The position numbers and the translations under genes were made by a program. 64,000 nucleotides of DNA from Bdellovibrio bacteriovorus. GTDB taxonomy: Bacteria; Bdellovibrionota; Bdellovibrionia; Bdellovibrionales; Bdellovibrionaceae. This document shows, piece by piece, positions 1 to 7,809 of this stretch. Below the pieces are notes generated by a model. The model did no database searches. It was given only the letters and a program-made list of their open reading frames with translations, and was not told the origin of the DNA. The stretch lies in the NCBI RefSeq assembly GCF_001592755.1, contig NZ_LUKF01000006.1, forward strand, positions 1 through 64,000, read 5' to 3'. Numbering within the stretch: the stretch's first letter is position 1; every line of letters starts with the position of its first letter.

Positions 1-43
1 ACAGTTGCGTGAAGAGAACCGTATTTGGCTGAAGCTAAAATAA
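1..43 (+). CDS. 3' end of an unidentified gene
   Basis: The frame starting at base 2 reads QLREENRIWLKLK and stops at a TAA at 41-43. It is followed within 20 bases by a strong hairpin terminator, which supports a real gene end. Thirteen residues are too few to identify the protein. Confidence 0.55.
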   Translation, partial: QLREENRIWLKLK

Positions 44-60
44 AGACAAGGGCTCAAACT

Positions 61-90
61 AAAAAACCGCCTGACGGGCGGTTTTAATTT
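61..90 (+). terminator. Rho-independent terminator
   Basis: A 9-bp stem (AAAACCGCC pairing with GGCGGTTTT) with a short TGACG loop is followed by a T-rich run. It lies just after the partial gene at the left edge, which it probably terminates. The A-rich left flank means it could also work from the other strand, downstream of the tRNA. Confidence 0.8.
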
Positions 91-165
91 GGAGCGGGAG
101 ACGGGGCTCAAACCCGCGACCTATGCCTTGGCAAGGCATCGCTCTATCAACTGAGCTACTCCCGC
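90..165 (-). tRNA. tRNA-Gly (GCC anticodon)
   Basis: On the minus strand the 76-base sequence folds as a complete cloverleaf. The acceptor arm is GCGGGAG/CTCCCGC, the D arm contains AGCTCAGTTGATAGAGC, and the anticodon stem ATGCC/GGCAT encloses TTGCCAA, giving anticodon GCC. The T arm is GCGGGTTTGAGCCCCGT. A T discriminator and CCA are encoded (positions 93 down to 90). It decodes GGC/GGU glycine codons. Confidence 0.97.
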
Positions 166-228
166 GCTCGAAGAGAAACCAAAATTACAGTTGCCAGGCT
201 TAGTTGTCAACGGGTAAAAATCAAAAAA

Positions 229-378
229 ATGAAGGCTTTACTGTACAGTCGCATCAAAAAATGGATGATTTTTGCTCTTATCGGATGTGTTGCTTATTTT
301 GTGGGCTATATTTGGGGCCACAAGAACCATAAGCCGCAAGAAAACTCACAACCGCCGGCTCTCACGGCTCCAAAATAG
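229..378 (+). CDS. Small single-span membrane protein (49 aa)
   Basis: An ATG-started frame of 49 codons has a short basic N-terminus, a hydrophobic span from about residues 13 to 30 (MIFALIGCVAYFVGYIWG) and a hydrophilic, Pro/Gln-rich tail. This is the usual layout of a small bitopic membrane protein. No strong ribosome site is visible. The stop lies 8 bases from the convergent stop of the sulfatase-modifying-like gene. I do not recognise a family. The call rests on the coherent membrane-protein layout and the otherwise empty interval. Confidence 0.5.
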   Translation: MKALLYSRIKKWMIFALIGCVAYFVGYIWGHKNHKPQENSQPPALTAPK

Positions 379-386
379 GCCTCATA

Positions 387-1256
387 CTATTTTCCCGCCG
401 CTTTCGGGATTCTTACTACTCTGAAGCCGATGTCACCGTAACCTTTGTTTGGGGGAGCGTATCCGCGCCATGTGGCAGAGATTAGATTCGTATCATCAAG
501 GAAGCTTCCACCGCGAGTGGTGTGAACTGCGTTGGGTTCACCTTTCACTGGTTCGTTTCCGTTCGTGGGAGCGCTATCATATCCTCTTACGAAAACATCT
601 TCGGTTAATTCCCAGACATTTCCCAGCATATGGAAAAGTCCGTATTGATTAGCGCAGTAGCCGGGCATTCTGTTGTTCAGATAAGGAACGGGACAGGAGT
701 CAACGGCATGGGCATAGCTCTCGCTGCCGATGTTGCCTGCGAAGAAAGGAAAGTTTGAGTCCATCTCGTCACCCCAGTAATACGTCGTCTTTGTGCCACC
801 GCGAGCTGCGTATTCAAATTCAGCTTCAGTCGGAAGACGATAAGTGGCTGTCGGATCAATTAAATTCAAAGTGCGCGTGAATTGTTTGGCCTGTTCATAC
901 GAAATCCAGACAGCGGGATTGCTGTCCCCTTCTTGCACGTACGTCAAAGGTGAGCCATTTGCCATCCACGGTTCTGACTGCATAATTGTTTTATACTGAA
1001 GTTGCGTCACCGTGAATTGGCCAATTTGAAATTTTTGAAAGTTGCGAGGCTTTGCAGGCGCGGCTTCGAAATCATCGTTATTTCCAATCATGACTCCGTC
1101 GGCCGCCGGTATTTCACAAAAAGTCATCGTGACATAACCGTCAAGAACGACAGTTTTTTGATTTTTACAGGCACTCTCTTTCGCGAATGCGGATTCAACG
1201 CTCGCTAAAGTAGTTAAAGTGAATGCGGCAAGAAGGAAGGATTTAAGGTTTTTCAT
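387..1256 (-). CDS. Secreted SUMF1/FGE-fold protein
   Basis: The frame extends upstream to 1355. The start at 1256 is preferred because it gives a clean signal peptide (MKNLKSFLLAAFTLTTLA, cleavage near AFA-KES) and has a GGAG box nine bases upstream. The mature protein is a formylglycine-generating-enzyme-type (SUMF1/PvdO/EgtB-like) domain. It shows the family signatures YRLPTEAEFEYAARGG, the GLFHMLGNVWELTEDVF block, TRGGSF, and the terminal GFRVVR. These domains modify protein or small-molecule thiols, or act as non-catalytic folds. The paired active-site cysteines of true FGE are not evident, so the reaction cannot be assigned. It is exported, about 289 residues, and apparently monocistronic. 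Confidence 0.85.
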   Translation of the reverse strand: MKNLKSFLLAAFTLTTLASVESAFAKESACKNQKTVVLDGYVTMTFCEIPAADGVMIGNNDDFEAAPAKPRNFQKFQIGQFTVTQLQYKTIMQSEPWMANGSPLTYVQEGDSNPAVWISYEQAKQFTRTLNLIDPTATYRLPTEAEFEYAARGGTKTTYYWGDEMDSNFPFFAGNIGSESYAHAVDSCPVPYLNNRMPGYCANQYGLFHMLGNVWELTEDVFVRGYDSAPTNGNEPVKGEPNAVHTTRGGSFLDDTNLISATWRGYAPPNKGYGDIGFRVVRIPKAAGK

Positions 1257-1472
1257 TTTTAGTCTCCAGGATTGTTTGTTTTCAGAGAATTGATATTGCA
1301 GTGTCGATGCCAGCCTCTGCCCACCTGCTTTCAACAACTTATGTGGGTATTTCAAAAACGCTGCCGGGCCTCCGTCAGGTCTTTTCGCCGAGATCCTGGC
1401 TGCTGCCGAAGTTTCGGCAACCTCTTGCTTTATGAGCCTTGACAGATTCGCCTAACGACTCACCTTGTTACT

Positions 1473-1631
1473 ATGAGTTTGAAGAAGATTCTCTTCTATT
1501 CTTTACTTCCCCTCTTCTTCCTTTTGGCTATGGTGGGAGTTCCTCCTCCTGCGCTCTTTGTGGAAAGAAAAAAAGGACCTACTGAACAGGCACAAGTCCT
1601 CGATGAAGAAGAGGTGGGTAAGAAGAACTAA
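1473..1631 (+). CDS. Small secreted or membrane-anchored protein (52 aa)
   Basis: An ATG frame of 52 codons begins MSLKKILFYSLLPLFFLLAM. The lysine-rich start and long hydrophobic core are typical of a signal peptide or membrane anchor, and a charged tail (VERKKGPTE, then DEEEVGKKN) follows. No clear ribosome site is visible. Its 5' side is a GC-rich, hairpin-rich stretch. No family is recognised. The hydrophobic/charged layout is the only support. Confidence 0.45.
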   Translation: MSLKKILFYSLLPLFFLLAMVGVPPPALFVERKKGPTEQAQVLDEEEVGKKN

Positions 1632-1722
1632 GTCCGTTTCTAACAAATCGTTTATGTAGGTTAACGGAAAGAAACATGACTCCTGCAATGAATCCGCTAA
1701 AAGATTCTTAAAAGGAGTCTTT

Positions 1723-2316
1723 ATGAAATTTAACATCATTCTGTCGGCCCTGGTATTTTTCGGCCTCAACGCTCAGGCTTCTACTTTTGAAAATGTTCGT
1801 GGGACTTATAAAATCCTTAATTGCAAAAATGAATCGGCGAATCCGTCTGTGGGAGATGCCAAGCTTTGCAACAACAAACAAGTCACCATTCATCCTGAAA
1901 CTTACGGAACTTCTATTTACTTTTCTCAATGGGTGAATGGCGAAGAAGCAGTCCGCTCTTTTGGTCTTCCTAAAAACATGAGTCAACTGCCTCACGGAAA
2001 GTATTCTGAAAAAGGCGATTACTATGCTTCGTTCATCAATGATCAGTATGGGTATGGCGAAGTGATTATTATGCGCAAAGTTTCCGGTGACCTGTATCAC
2101 CTTTCCATGCATCGTCGCTCTGATACTTTGAAAACTTTAGATATCTTTGAGATGGATCTGGAAAGAACGTCCCGAACATCAGAGCCTCTTCCCGCGATTC
2201 CGGAAATTGAAGATGGTGGTGACCCTTGTGGCCTACCCGAGTACGACCTTAAAGCGTCGCCAGCTAGCTGTGATGACCAAGACCGCCATGGCGGTAAGTA
2301 TAAGAACATTAAATAA
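1723..2316 (+). CDS. Secreted protein of unknown function
   Basis: The ATG is preceded by AAAAGGAG at good spacing. Residues 1-19 form a signal peptide with an AQA-S cleavage site. The mature part is about 178 residues with a few cysteines (ILNCKNES, AKLCNN, GDPCGLP, ASCDD) that could form disulfides in the periplasm. No domain is recognised. The last 84 bases of the frame overlap the convergent ABC permease gene, so the two 3' ends share coding DNA. Confidence 0.75.
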   Translation: MKFNIILSALVFFGLNAQASTFENVRGTYKILNCKNESANPSVGDAKLCNNKQVTIHPETYGTSIYFSQWVNGEEAVRSFGLPKNMSQLPHGKYSEKGDYYASFINDQYGYGEVIIMRKVSGDLYHLSMHRRSDTLKTLDIFEMDLERTSRTSEPLPAIPEIEDGGDPCGLPEYDLKASPASCDDQDRHGGKYKNIK

Positions 2317-3309
2317 GATCAGGCGTGCATCCCCGCCCTTCAGCATAATATTGCGAAGAAGCTCGATGAAATAAGTCAGCGGATTGATGTACGAGAAAAT
2401 TCTTAAGACCCAGGGCATGTTTTCAATGGGAAAAACAAGCCCTGATAGCAGTACTGACGGAAAAAGATAAAGAAATCCCCCCATCATCGACTGCTGCTGG
2501 TTCTTAGCGACAGTAGAAATAAATAAACCAATTCCCACCGTACAACACACAAATACAAACGAAGAAAGAAGCAGAATGAAAAGACTGCCTCTTAAAGGCA
2601 TTCCAAAAAGAGCGACGGCCACACCGACAATCAGAGGAATATTGCTCATTCCTAAAAGAACAAAGGGCACGGTCTTCCCAAAAATCACTTCTTCTGGTTT
2701 TACCGGAGCGGAAATCAAAGTCTCGAATGTGCCTATTTCTTTTTCTTTGGTGATGGACATACTGGTCAGAAGAATCGTGATTAAACAAACCAACAAACTC
2801 ATCACGCCAGGCACAAGGAACAACGCCGTTCTTAGAGCCGGATTATAAAGCACGCGCACATCAAACTGAAACGGCGCTAACTGAGGATACAAGGACTGCA
2901 CGATGTTTAGAAAATATCTTTCGATACTTTGCGCGCGCGTGACGTTAGTGGCATTAACAAGAAGCTGGACCTTTCCTTCACTTCTTCCCAAGCTTTTATC
3001 TAAACCACCCATCGGTGCCACGAGGACAGCATCAGCTTCACCTTTATTAATTTGATCAAAAGGATCTAATGAAGAAGTTTTTGCCGGGATAAACCACCCC
3101 GAGGCTAAAGCTTTGCGGTAAATCTCTTGAAGACTTGTATCGTTAGGGGCCCCGAAAACGCTCAGTCGAATATTCTTTGCTTCCGTAGATAGAGCCACAC
3201 CAAAGATCGTGAGTTGCACACACGGCGCCACAAACAAAAGCATGCGCATGCGTGGGTCACGCAAGGTTTGTAAAAATTCTTTCCTGATAAATCCTAAGAG
3301 CGTCTTCAT
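2233..3309 (-). CDS. ABC-2 type transporter permease (distal)
   Basis: This 358-residue integral membrane protein has the ABC-2 permease layout. One N-terminal span follows the amphipathic KEFLQTLRDPR motif, then comes a large extracytoplasmic domain (about residues 40-170), then five C-terminal spans with the family motif EKEIGTFETLISAPVKPEE. It is last in a five-gene minus-strand operon and overlaps the upstream permease by ATGA (3306-3309), implying translational coupling. With its paralogue it should form the membrane channel of a YbhS/YbhR- or YhhJ-like exporter. The 3' end overlaps the convergent secreted-protein gene by 84 bases. Confidence 0.9.
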   Translation of the reverse strand: MKTLLGFIRKEFLQTLRDPRMRMLLFVAPCVQLTIFGVALSTEAKNIRLSVFGAPNDTSLQEIYRKALASGWFIPAKTSSLDPFDQINKGEADAVLVAPMGGLDKSLGRSEGKVQLLVNATNVTRAQSIERYFLNIVQSLYPQLAPFQFDVRVLYNPALRTALFLVPGVMSLLVCLITILLTSMSITKEKEIGTFETLISAPVKPEEVIFGKTVPFVLLGMSNIPLIVGVAVALFGMPLRGSLFILLLSSFVFVCCTVGIGLFISTVAKNQQQSMMGGFLYLFPSVLLSGLVFPIENMPWVLRIFSYINPLTYFIELLRNIMLKGGDARLILFNVLILTAMAVLVITASWRRFKVVLG

Positions 3310-4412
3310 GGTTCGACATCCTTTTTAAATTTTTTCGTCGCCAGAAGAATCATCAAACAAAAGAGCGCGCACAACGCCAGAAATGAAGGCAAGATATCGA
3401 AAAAGCTCGAACCTTGTAAAAAAAGCTGACGACTGATTTTAATGAACCAACGTGCCGGTAAAATCATCGTCAAGTAGTAAAAAAAAGAGGGCATGTGTTC
3501 GTTAGGAAAAATAAAACCTGATAGTAAAATCGTCGGCAGAAGACCCGACAGCATCGCAATCTGCATACTGAGTTGCTGCTTGCGGGTCACAACAGAGATC
3601 AAAAGACCTTGCGCCAAATACGTGCTTAGAAAAATCATGCAAGCAACCAAGTACACAAAAAAGTTTCCCTTAAACGGCACAGAGAACACCAATTGCGACA
3701 TGATAAATACGAAAAACACGGCCACCATCCCCATCACCGAGTACGGCAGAAGTTTTCCCAGAATGATTTCTATGGGTCTTACAGGTGTCGCCAGCAATAA
3801 CTCCATCGAGCCGTTTTCCCACTCACGCGCCACAGTTAAAGCCGTCAATAAAATAGAAAGAATGGCAATGATCGCCGCCGCCAACCCCGGTACGACAAAC
3901 CAGCGGCTGTTCAACTCGGGGTTAAATAGAAACCGCGTTTTTACTTCAAGCGGTGCTTTGATTTTTCCAAACTCGTTTTCCAGTATGCGACGATGGATGC
4001 CTCCTAGATAACCAACGATCGAACCCGCCGAAGAGTTGTCCGAGCCATCAATTAACACCTGCACTGACGCGCTTGAAAAAGGCTTTAGATCCTGAGTCAA
4101 TGTCGGTGGAATAACCAAAGCAGCATGCACCCGGCCCTCATCCAATGCCTGCACCGCTTCTGCAGGGCTGTGCACTGGGCTAGAAATAAAATATCCTGAA
4201 CTGGTGAAGGTCTTTTCGATATTCCACGAGGTCTGCGTTTTATTCCCATCAAAAACAGCAAGGCCGATCCGGTCCATATTAAATTCGATCGCATATCCGA
4301 AAAACAAAACCATAACGACCGGCATTCCCAACGCCAGAGCCATCGTGAAAGGATCACGAACGATATGAAAAACTTCTTTTTTTGCTATCGCCAAGATGGA
4401 GCGAAATTTCAT
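3306..4412 (-). CDS. ABC-2 type transporter permease (proximal)
   Basis: This 368-residue paralogue of the downstream permease has the same topology. An N-terminal span follows KKEVFHIVRDPFT, a periplasmic domain of roughly 150 residues follows, and five C-terminal spans come after REWENGSMELLLATPVRP. It overlaps its upstream ATPase gene by ATGA (4409-4412) and its downstream permease by ATGA. The two permeases probably form a heterodimer fed by the two ATPases of the operon. The substrate is unknown. E. coli homologues of this architecture export drugs, cations or amphiphiles. Confidence 0.9.
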   Translation of the reverse strand: MKFRSILAIAKKEVFHIVRDPFTMALALGMPVVMVLFFGYAIEFNMDRIGLAVFDGNKTQTSWNIEKTFTSSGYFISSPVHSPAEAVQALDEGRVHAALVIPPTLTQDLKPFSSASVQVLIDGSDNSSAGSIVGYLGGIHRRILENEFGKIKAPLEVKTRFLFNPELNSRWFVVPGLAAAIIAILSILLTALTVAREWENGSMELLLATPVRPIEIILGKLLPYSVMGMVAVFFVFIMSQLVFSVPFKGNFFVYLVACMIFLSTYLAQGLLISVVTRKQQLSMQIAMLSGLLPTILLSGFIFPNEHMPSFFYYLTMILPARWFIKISRQLFLQGSSFFDILPSFLALCALFCLMILLATKKFKKDVEP

Positions 4413-5149
4413 TTTCCCTCCACCTGATGAATGAAAACATCTTCAAGAGTGACTGAGTGAGGATCCTTATCGGGAAAACTATTATGTTTCAGACCTGACG
4501 GAGAATCTAAGGCGATCAATTCCCCGGAGCGCATTAAGACAATGCGCTCACATTGCTCGGCTTCGTCCATGTAATGAGTGGTGACGAAAACAGTTTTTCC
4601 GTCTTTGGCAAGCTCACGAATCAAAGCCCAGAAGCGCTGGCGATACGCGGGGCTAACGCCGGCGGTAGGCTCATCTAAGAAGACCAATTCAGGATCATGA
4701 AGCAGGGAAGCGACAAGACTCACCTGCTGCTTCACGCCGCCGGGAATATCACGCACTAAGACTGTTTCGGATTCTTTGAATTTAATAAAACCAAGAAGCT
4801 TTTCCTTCTGCGCTTTAAAATTCGCATCGGGAATTTTTCGAAGTGCCGCGGTGAACGCCAGATTTTCTGCCACACTCAAATCATCGTACAGTGTGAACTT
4901 CTGAGACATGTATCCGACTTTTTGCTTCACTTGAAATGAATCTTTTAAAACGTCGATACCACAGACGAAAGTTTTTCCGTGGGTGGGCAACAGCAAGCCA
5001 CAAAGAACGCGAATGGTTGTGGTTTTGCCGGCGCCATTTGCGCCAAGAAATCCAAAGATCTCCCCTTTTGAAACTTGAAATGAAATGTCCTTCACGGCAA
5101 AGTAATCACCGAACTTAACAGAAAGTCCTTCGACTTCGACCGCGTTCAT
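4409..5149 (-). CDS. ABC transporter ATPase (second)
   Basis: A 246-residue nucleotide-binding domain. The Walker A motif is GANGAGKTT (residues 36-44), the Q loop lies in YMSQKF, and the Walker B motif is ELVFLDEPTAGVSP. The switch His is in VTTHYMDEAEQC. The signature motif is PGGVKQQ rather than LSGGQ, which is common in YbhF/RbbA-type proteins. It overlaps its neighbours by ATGA on both sides. Together with the adjacent ATPase it corresponds to the two halves of E. coli YbhF, here encoded by separate genes. Confidence 0.93.
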   Translation of the reverse strand: MNAVEVEGLSVKFGDYFAVKDISFQVSKGEIFGFLGANGAGKTTTIRVLCGLLLPTHGKTFVCGIDVLKDSFQVKQKVGYMSQKFTLYDDLSVAENLAFTAALRKIPDANFKAQKEKLLGFIKFKESETVLVRDIPGGVKQQVSLVASLLHDPELVFLDEPTAGVSPAYRQRFWALIRELAKDGKTVFVTTHYMDEAEQCERIVLMRSGELIALDSPSGLKHNSFPDKDPHSVTLEDVFIHQVEGK

Positions 5150-5886
5150 AACGCCTCCAAAGAGGAGTCGTACTGCAAAAACACCTCATCAAAACTTTTA
5201 CAGTCCTTCTGTTTCAATATTTCCTGTGGAGGACCCTCTAACAACGTCTTTCCATCAAAAAGCAGATGCACCTGCTGGCACTTCAACGCTTCGTCCATGT
5301 ACGACGTGGTGACCAGAATAAGAATATCTTCTTGCTCTTTCAAATCATAAAGAAGTTCCCAGAAATCCCGACGACTTAAGGGATCGACGCCATTGGTAGG
5401 TTCATCCAACAACAAAACCTTCGGAGACGACAACAACGCGCAAATCAATCCCAGCTTCTTATACATGCCTCCCGATAACTGCGAAGCCAGACGGTCGGTG
5501 ACACCTTCCAAACGAGCCATGTGCAAGAGTTTCTGACGACGGTTTTTATAGTCCTCTTCAGGAAGCTGATACAGAGTTTTAAAAAATTCCAGATGTTCAT
5601 GAATGCTGAGCTCGGGATACAGACTTTGTGTTTGCGGCATATAGGCAACGAGCTCGCGAATTTTTGAAAATGTCACTGGTGAGTCTTGATCAAGGAAAAT
5701 AATTTCACCTTGATCCGGCTTTAAAAGACCCATGATATGGCGAAGGAAAGTGGTTTTACCTGCGCCCTCCGGGCCAATGATTCCGTGAATCTGATGAGGA
5801 GTAAACTGCATAGAAAGACCTTTGAGAGCTTGCGTCTGTCTTAACTTCTTCCAGACATTCAGAGCCTTCAAAGAAATGTCTTTCAT
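5146..5886 (-). CDS. ABC transporter ATPase (first)
   Basis: A nucleotide-binding domain of 246 residues. The frame opens at 5904, but the ATG at 5886 is preferred because it makes an ATGA overlap with the upstream fusion-protein gene, as elsewhere in this operon. Walker A is GPEGAGKTT (residues 38-46), the Q loop lies in YMPQTQ, the signature is LSGGMYKK, and Walker B is VLLLDEPTNGVDP. The switch-loop position has TTSYMDEA, with Ser where the His of the sister ATPase sits. One of the two ATP sites may therefore be degenerate, as in asymmetric exporters. Confidence 0.92.
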   Translation of the reverse strand: MKDISLKALNVWKKLRQTQALKGLSMQFTPHQIHGIIGPEGAGKTTFLRHIMGLLKPDQGEIIFLDQDSPVTFSKIRELVAYMPQTQSLYPELSIHEHLEFFKTLYQLPEEDYKNRRQKLLHMARLEGVTDRLASQLSGGMYKKLGLICALLSSPKVLLLDEPTNGVDPLSRRDFWELLYDLKEQEDILILVTTSYMDEALKCQQVHLLFDGKTLLEGPPQEILKQKDCKSFDEVFLQYDSSLEAL

Positions 5887-6620
5887 GGCTCTTCTGCCGC
5901 CCACTCAAGGGTCATTCCCGGCTTTAAAATGCCTTCCGGATTATTAAAGTAGATTTTAACAGCATATACCAGCCGTGTTCTTTCATCACGAGTCTGAACA
6001 TTTTTGGGCGTGAACTCAGCTTCGGGATTGATATAAGAAATAACACCTTCAAAACTCTTATCATCGAGCTCAGGAACTTGCGCACGAACTTTTTGTTCAA
6101 GCTTCAACTTTGAAATCTCGTCGTGAGGCAAATAGAAATAAGCATAAACTTCTTCAAGATTCCCCACGGTGAGCAGCTTGGCTCCTGGAGACACCATCTC
6201 TCCGGGTTCAAAGTAAGTCGTTAAAACTGTGCCTTTTAACGGTGACGCAATATCACACCAGCCCTGGCGCAATGAAACATCATCCATTTTATTTTTCACG
6301 TGATCGTAAGCTTCTCGCGAAATGCCGCCACTGCGAAACAAACTATTGGAGCGATCATAACTGCTTTTGATCAGGCGATAAGAAATACGGATGTCTTCGC
6401 AAGCCAGCTTTACAACCTGCTGTCCTTTGTCGACAATCTGACCTTCACGCACCTGAAACTCTTCAATCACAGAAGACACCCGAGCAGGAATATCCACTTT
6501 CGTCACTTCGACGGTGCCCGCATAAGCAAATTCAGTTTTAAATAAGAAAACTTTCGCCACATAGGCAAGAACGAGAATCAAAACGATGAGAACAACCGGG
6601 ATGATTTTCTTTTTTGACAT
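5883..6620 (-). CDS. HlyD/YbhG-type membrane-fusion protein
   Basis: The first gene of the exporter operon. The frame opens at 6686, but the ATG at 6620 (MSKKKIIPVVLIVLIL) gives a normal N-terminal membrane anchor (about residues 5-27) and a 245-residue protein. A lipoyl/barrel-sandwich hybrid domain is split around a short helical hairpin: ARVSSVIEEFQVREGQIV, then SPLKGTVLTTYFEPGEMV. A beta-barrel domain ends in GILKPGMTLEW. It is the periplasmic adaptor that would link the ABC permeases to an outer-membrane channel. No TolC-type gene is in the operon. Confidence 0.87.
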   Translation of the reverse strand: MSKKKIIPVVLIVLILVLAYVAKVFLFKTEFAYAGTVEVTKVDIPARVSSVIEEFQVREGQIVDKGQQVVKLACEDIRISYRLIKSSYDRSNSLFRSGGISREAYDHVKNKMDDVSLRQGWCDIASPLKGTVLTTYFEPGEMVSPGAKLLTVGNLEEVYAYFYLPHDEISKLKLEQKVRAQVPELDDKSFEGVISYINPEAEFTPKNVQTRDERTRLVYAVKIYFNNPEGILKPGMTLEWAAEEP

Positions 6621-6660
6621 AACTAACGCTAACGTGAGTTTGCCACCAGAGTAAATATGT

Positions 6661-6697
6661 AAAAAAAGCCGATGCTGTCGAGACATCGGCTTTCTTT
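6661..6697 (-). terminator. Rho-independent terminator
   Basis: A 10-bp stem, AAAGCCGATG/CATCGGCTTT, flanks a 9-base loop. On the minus strand it is followed by seven T residues. It lies downstream of the secreted metalloprotease gene and isolates it from the exporter operon. Confidence 0.85.
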
Positions 6698-6719
6698 CAT
6701 TTTCTATTTTAAGAAAATA

Positions 6720-7607
6720 TTAACGACCTGGGAAGAACCAGCAGCGAGGGCGCACACCCGCGACATCGCGAGGAGCATAGCAAGAACCTTGCTTGTAATC
6801 AGAGTTGCTGACCGCTTCGCTTTCTTTAGCAACGCACAACATACCTTGGAAGTATGTATCCAAACGACATTGAGTGTCTGGATGTTGATCGTTCATACGG
6901 CTCACTTCGCGTTTATCGGGAGTGCCGAAGTTAGGCGCTGTTGTTTCTTTACGCAAAGATTGGAAAAGATTTGCAACAGATTGACCCGCTAAAGACGTTC
7001 TTAGGCAGATCAAACGCTCTTTCTCGTCAGAGAATTGCGCTTCACAACCGGCAACTGCGTACGGATCTAAATCAAGATCTTTCAAGATCGCTGCGTTGTC
7101 GTCTTCAGCAAAGAAACGGCGAAGACATTTCAAAGTGGCAAAATAGTCCGAGCCACCTTCATTTGTCGCCCATGACCCCATCCAACCAGAAATTTTTGGT
7201 GCCCCACCATTGTGATGACCGAACTCATGACAAGCTACTAATGCAAACCCCTCTACATTTGTTGCTTGGTGACGAGCCAATCCGCCATACATATTGAGGA
7301 TCTGAGTCTTGCCTGATCTTTGCGCAGAAGCGTTCACTGTCGCATCTTTCCAAAGACGGTTGATCTTCAAAGTATCGCCCATTCTTTCGACGTCAGTTTT
7401 GTAGATTCTTTCCAAACGATCCAAGACGTCATTGAATTGCTGCTCTGTGATACCGCCAGCAGTGAATACTCCCACTGGAATTCTCATATCATTTTCTGGA
7501 ACGAAACCGTGGCAAAGAGAAACTGTGTCCGTAGTTTTATGCGTGAAGCCGAGTGTTGCGATCAATGCAACAGCCGCCGTCACACGCGTAAGCGTTGATT
7601 TTGTCAT
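6720..7607 (-). CDS. Secreted zinc metalloprotease (HEFGH)
   Basis: A 295-residue protein. The ATG follows a strong AAGGAGGGG ribosome site. Residues 1-22 are a signal peptide. The zinc motif is HEFGH at residues 127-131, and a downstream Glu in NEGGSDYFA (about 25 residues on) is a plausible third ligand, giving a gluzincin-like arrangement. Cysteines in the mature part suggest disulfides. Such exported proteases fit a predator that digests prey, but the substrate is unknown. Monocistronic, with a terminator downstream and a possible sigma70 promoter upstream. Confidence 0.8.
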   Translation of the reverse strand: MTKSTLTRVTAAVALIATLGFTHKTTDTVSLCHGFVPENDMRIPVGVFTAGGITEQQFNDVLDRLERIYKTDVERMGDTLKINRLWKDATVNASAQRSGKTQILNMYGGLARHQATNVEGFALVACHEFGHHNGGAPKISGWMGSWATNEGGSDYFATLKCLRRFFAEDDNAAILKDLDLDPYAVAGCEAQFSDEKERLICLRTSLAGQSVANLFQSLRKETTAPNFGTPDKREVSRMNDQHPDTQCRLDTYFQGMLCVAKESEAVSNSDYKQGSCYAPRDVAGVRPRCWFFPGR

Positions 7608-7641
7608 GACTTTCCCCTCCTTGAGTCTAGACGTACTAAAA

Positions 7642-7671
7642 ATCGTAACAACCTACTGAGGCCACATTCAA
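7642..7671 (-). promoter_or_regulatory. Possible sigma70 promoter of the metalloprotease gene
   Basis: On the minus strand TTGAAT (7671-7666) and TACGAT (7647-7642) are separated by 18 bases. They lie about 35 bases upstream of the ATG at 7607. Both hexamers match the consensus in four or five positions. Confidence 0.35.
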
Positions 7672-7738
7672 TTAAATAACTTTAACGTTTCGCACCGCAC
7701 CTAGGTCCATACAACGGGCTCACATTTTACAAAAGACT

Positions 7739-7766
7739 TAAAGTTCCGCAATTTTCCAGTCGAGAA
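7739..7766 (+). promoter_or_regulatory. Possible sigma28 (FliA) promoter of the chemoreceptor gene
   Basis: TAAAGTTC, 12 bases, then GTCGAGAA resembles the FliA consensus TAAAGTTT-N11-GCCGATAA. The spacer is one base longer and two of eight positions in the -10 differ. It lies 44 bases before the chemoreceptor start. Chemoreceptors are classic members of the motility regulon. Confidence 0.4.
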
Positions 7767-7809
7767 GACTTTAGAAGTACTCATTAATTTTCTTACCGGG
7801 AGCATTGGA

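Noticed and set aside
1357-1472. c-di-GMP, TPP, cobalamin or guanidine riboswitch in the GC-rich stretch
   Set aside because: None of the consensus cores of these classes could be found on either strand, so only unexplained structure is reported.
3493-4011. A 172-codon plus-strand frame inside the ABC permease gene
   Set aside because: Antisense to a well-supported ABC-2 permease; no export signal or motif and unnatural composition.
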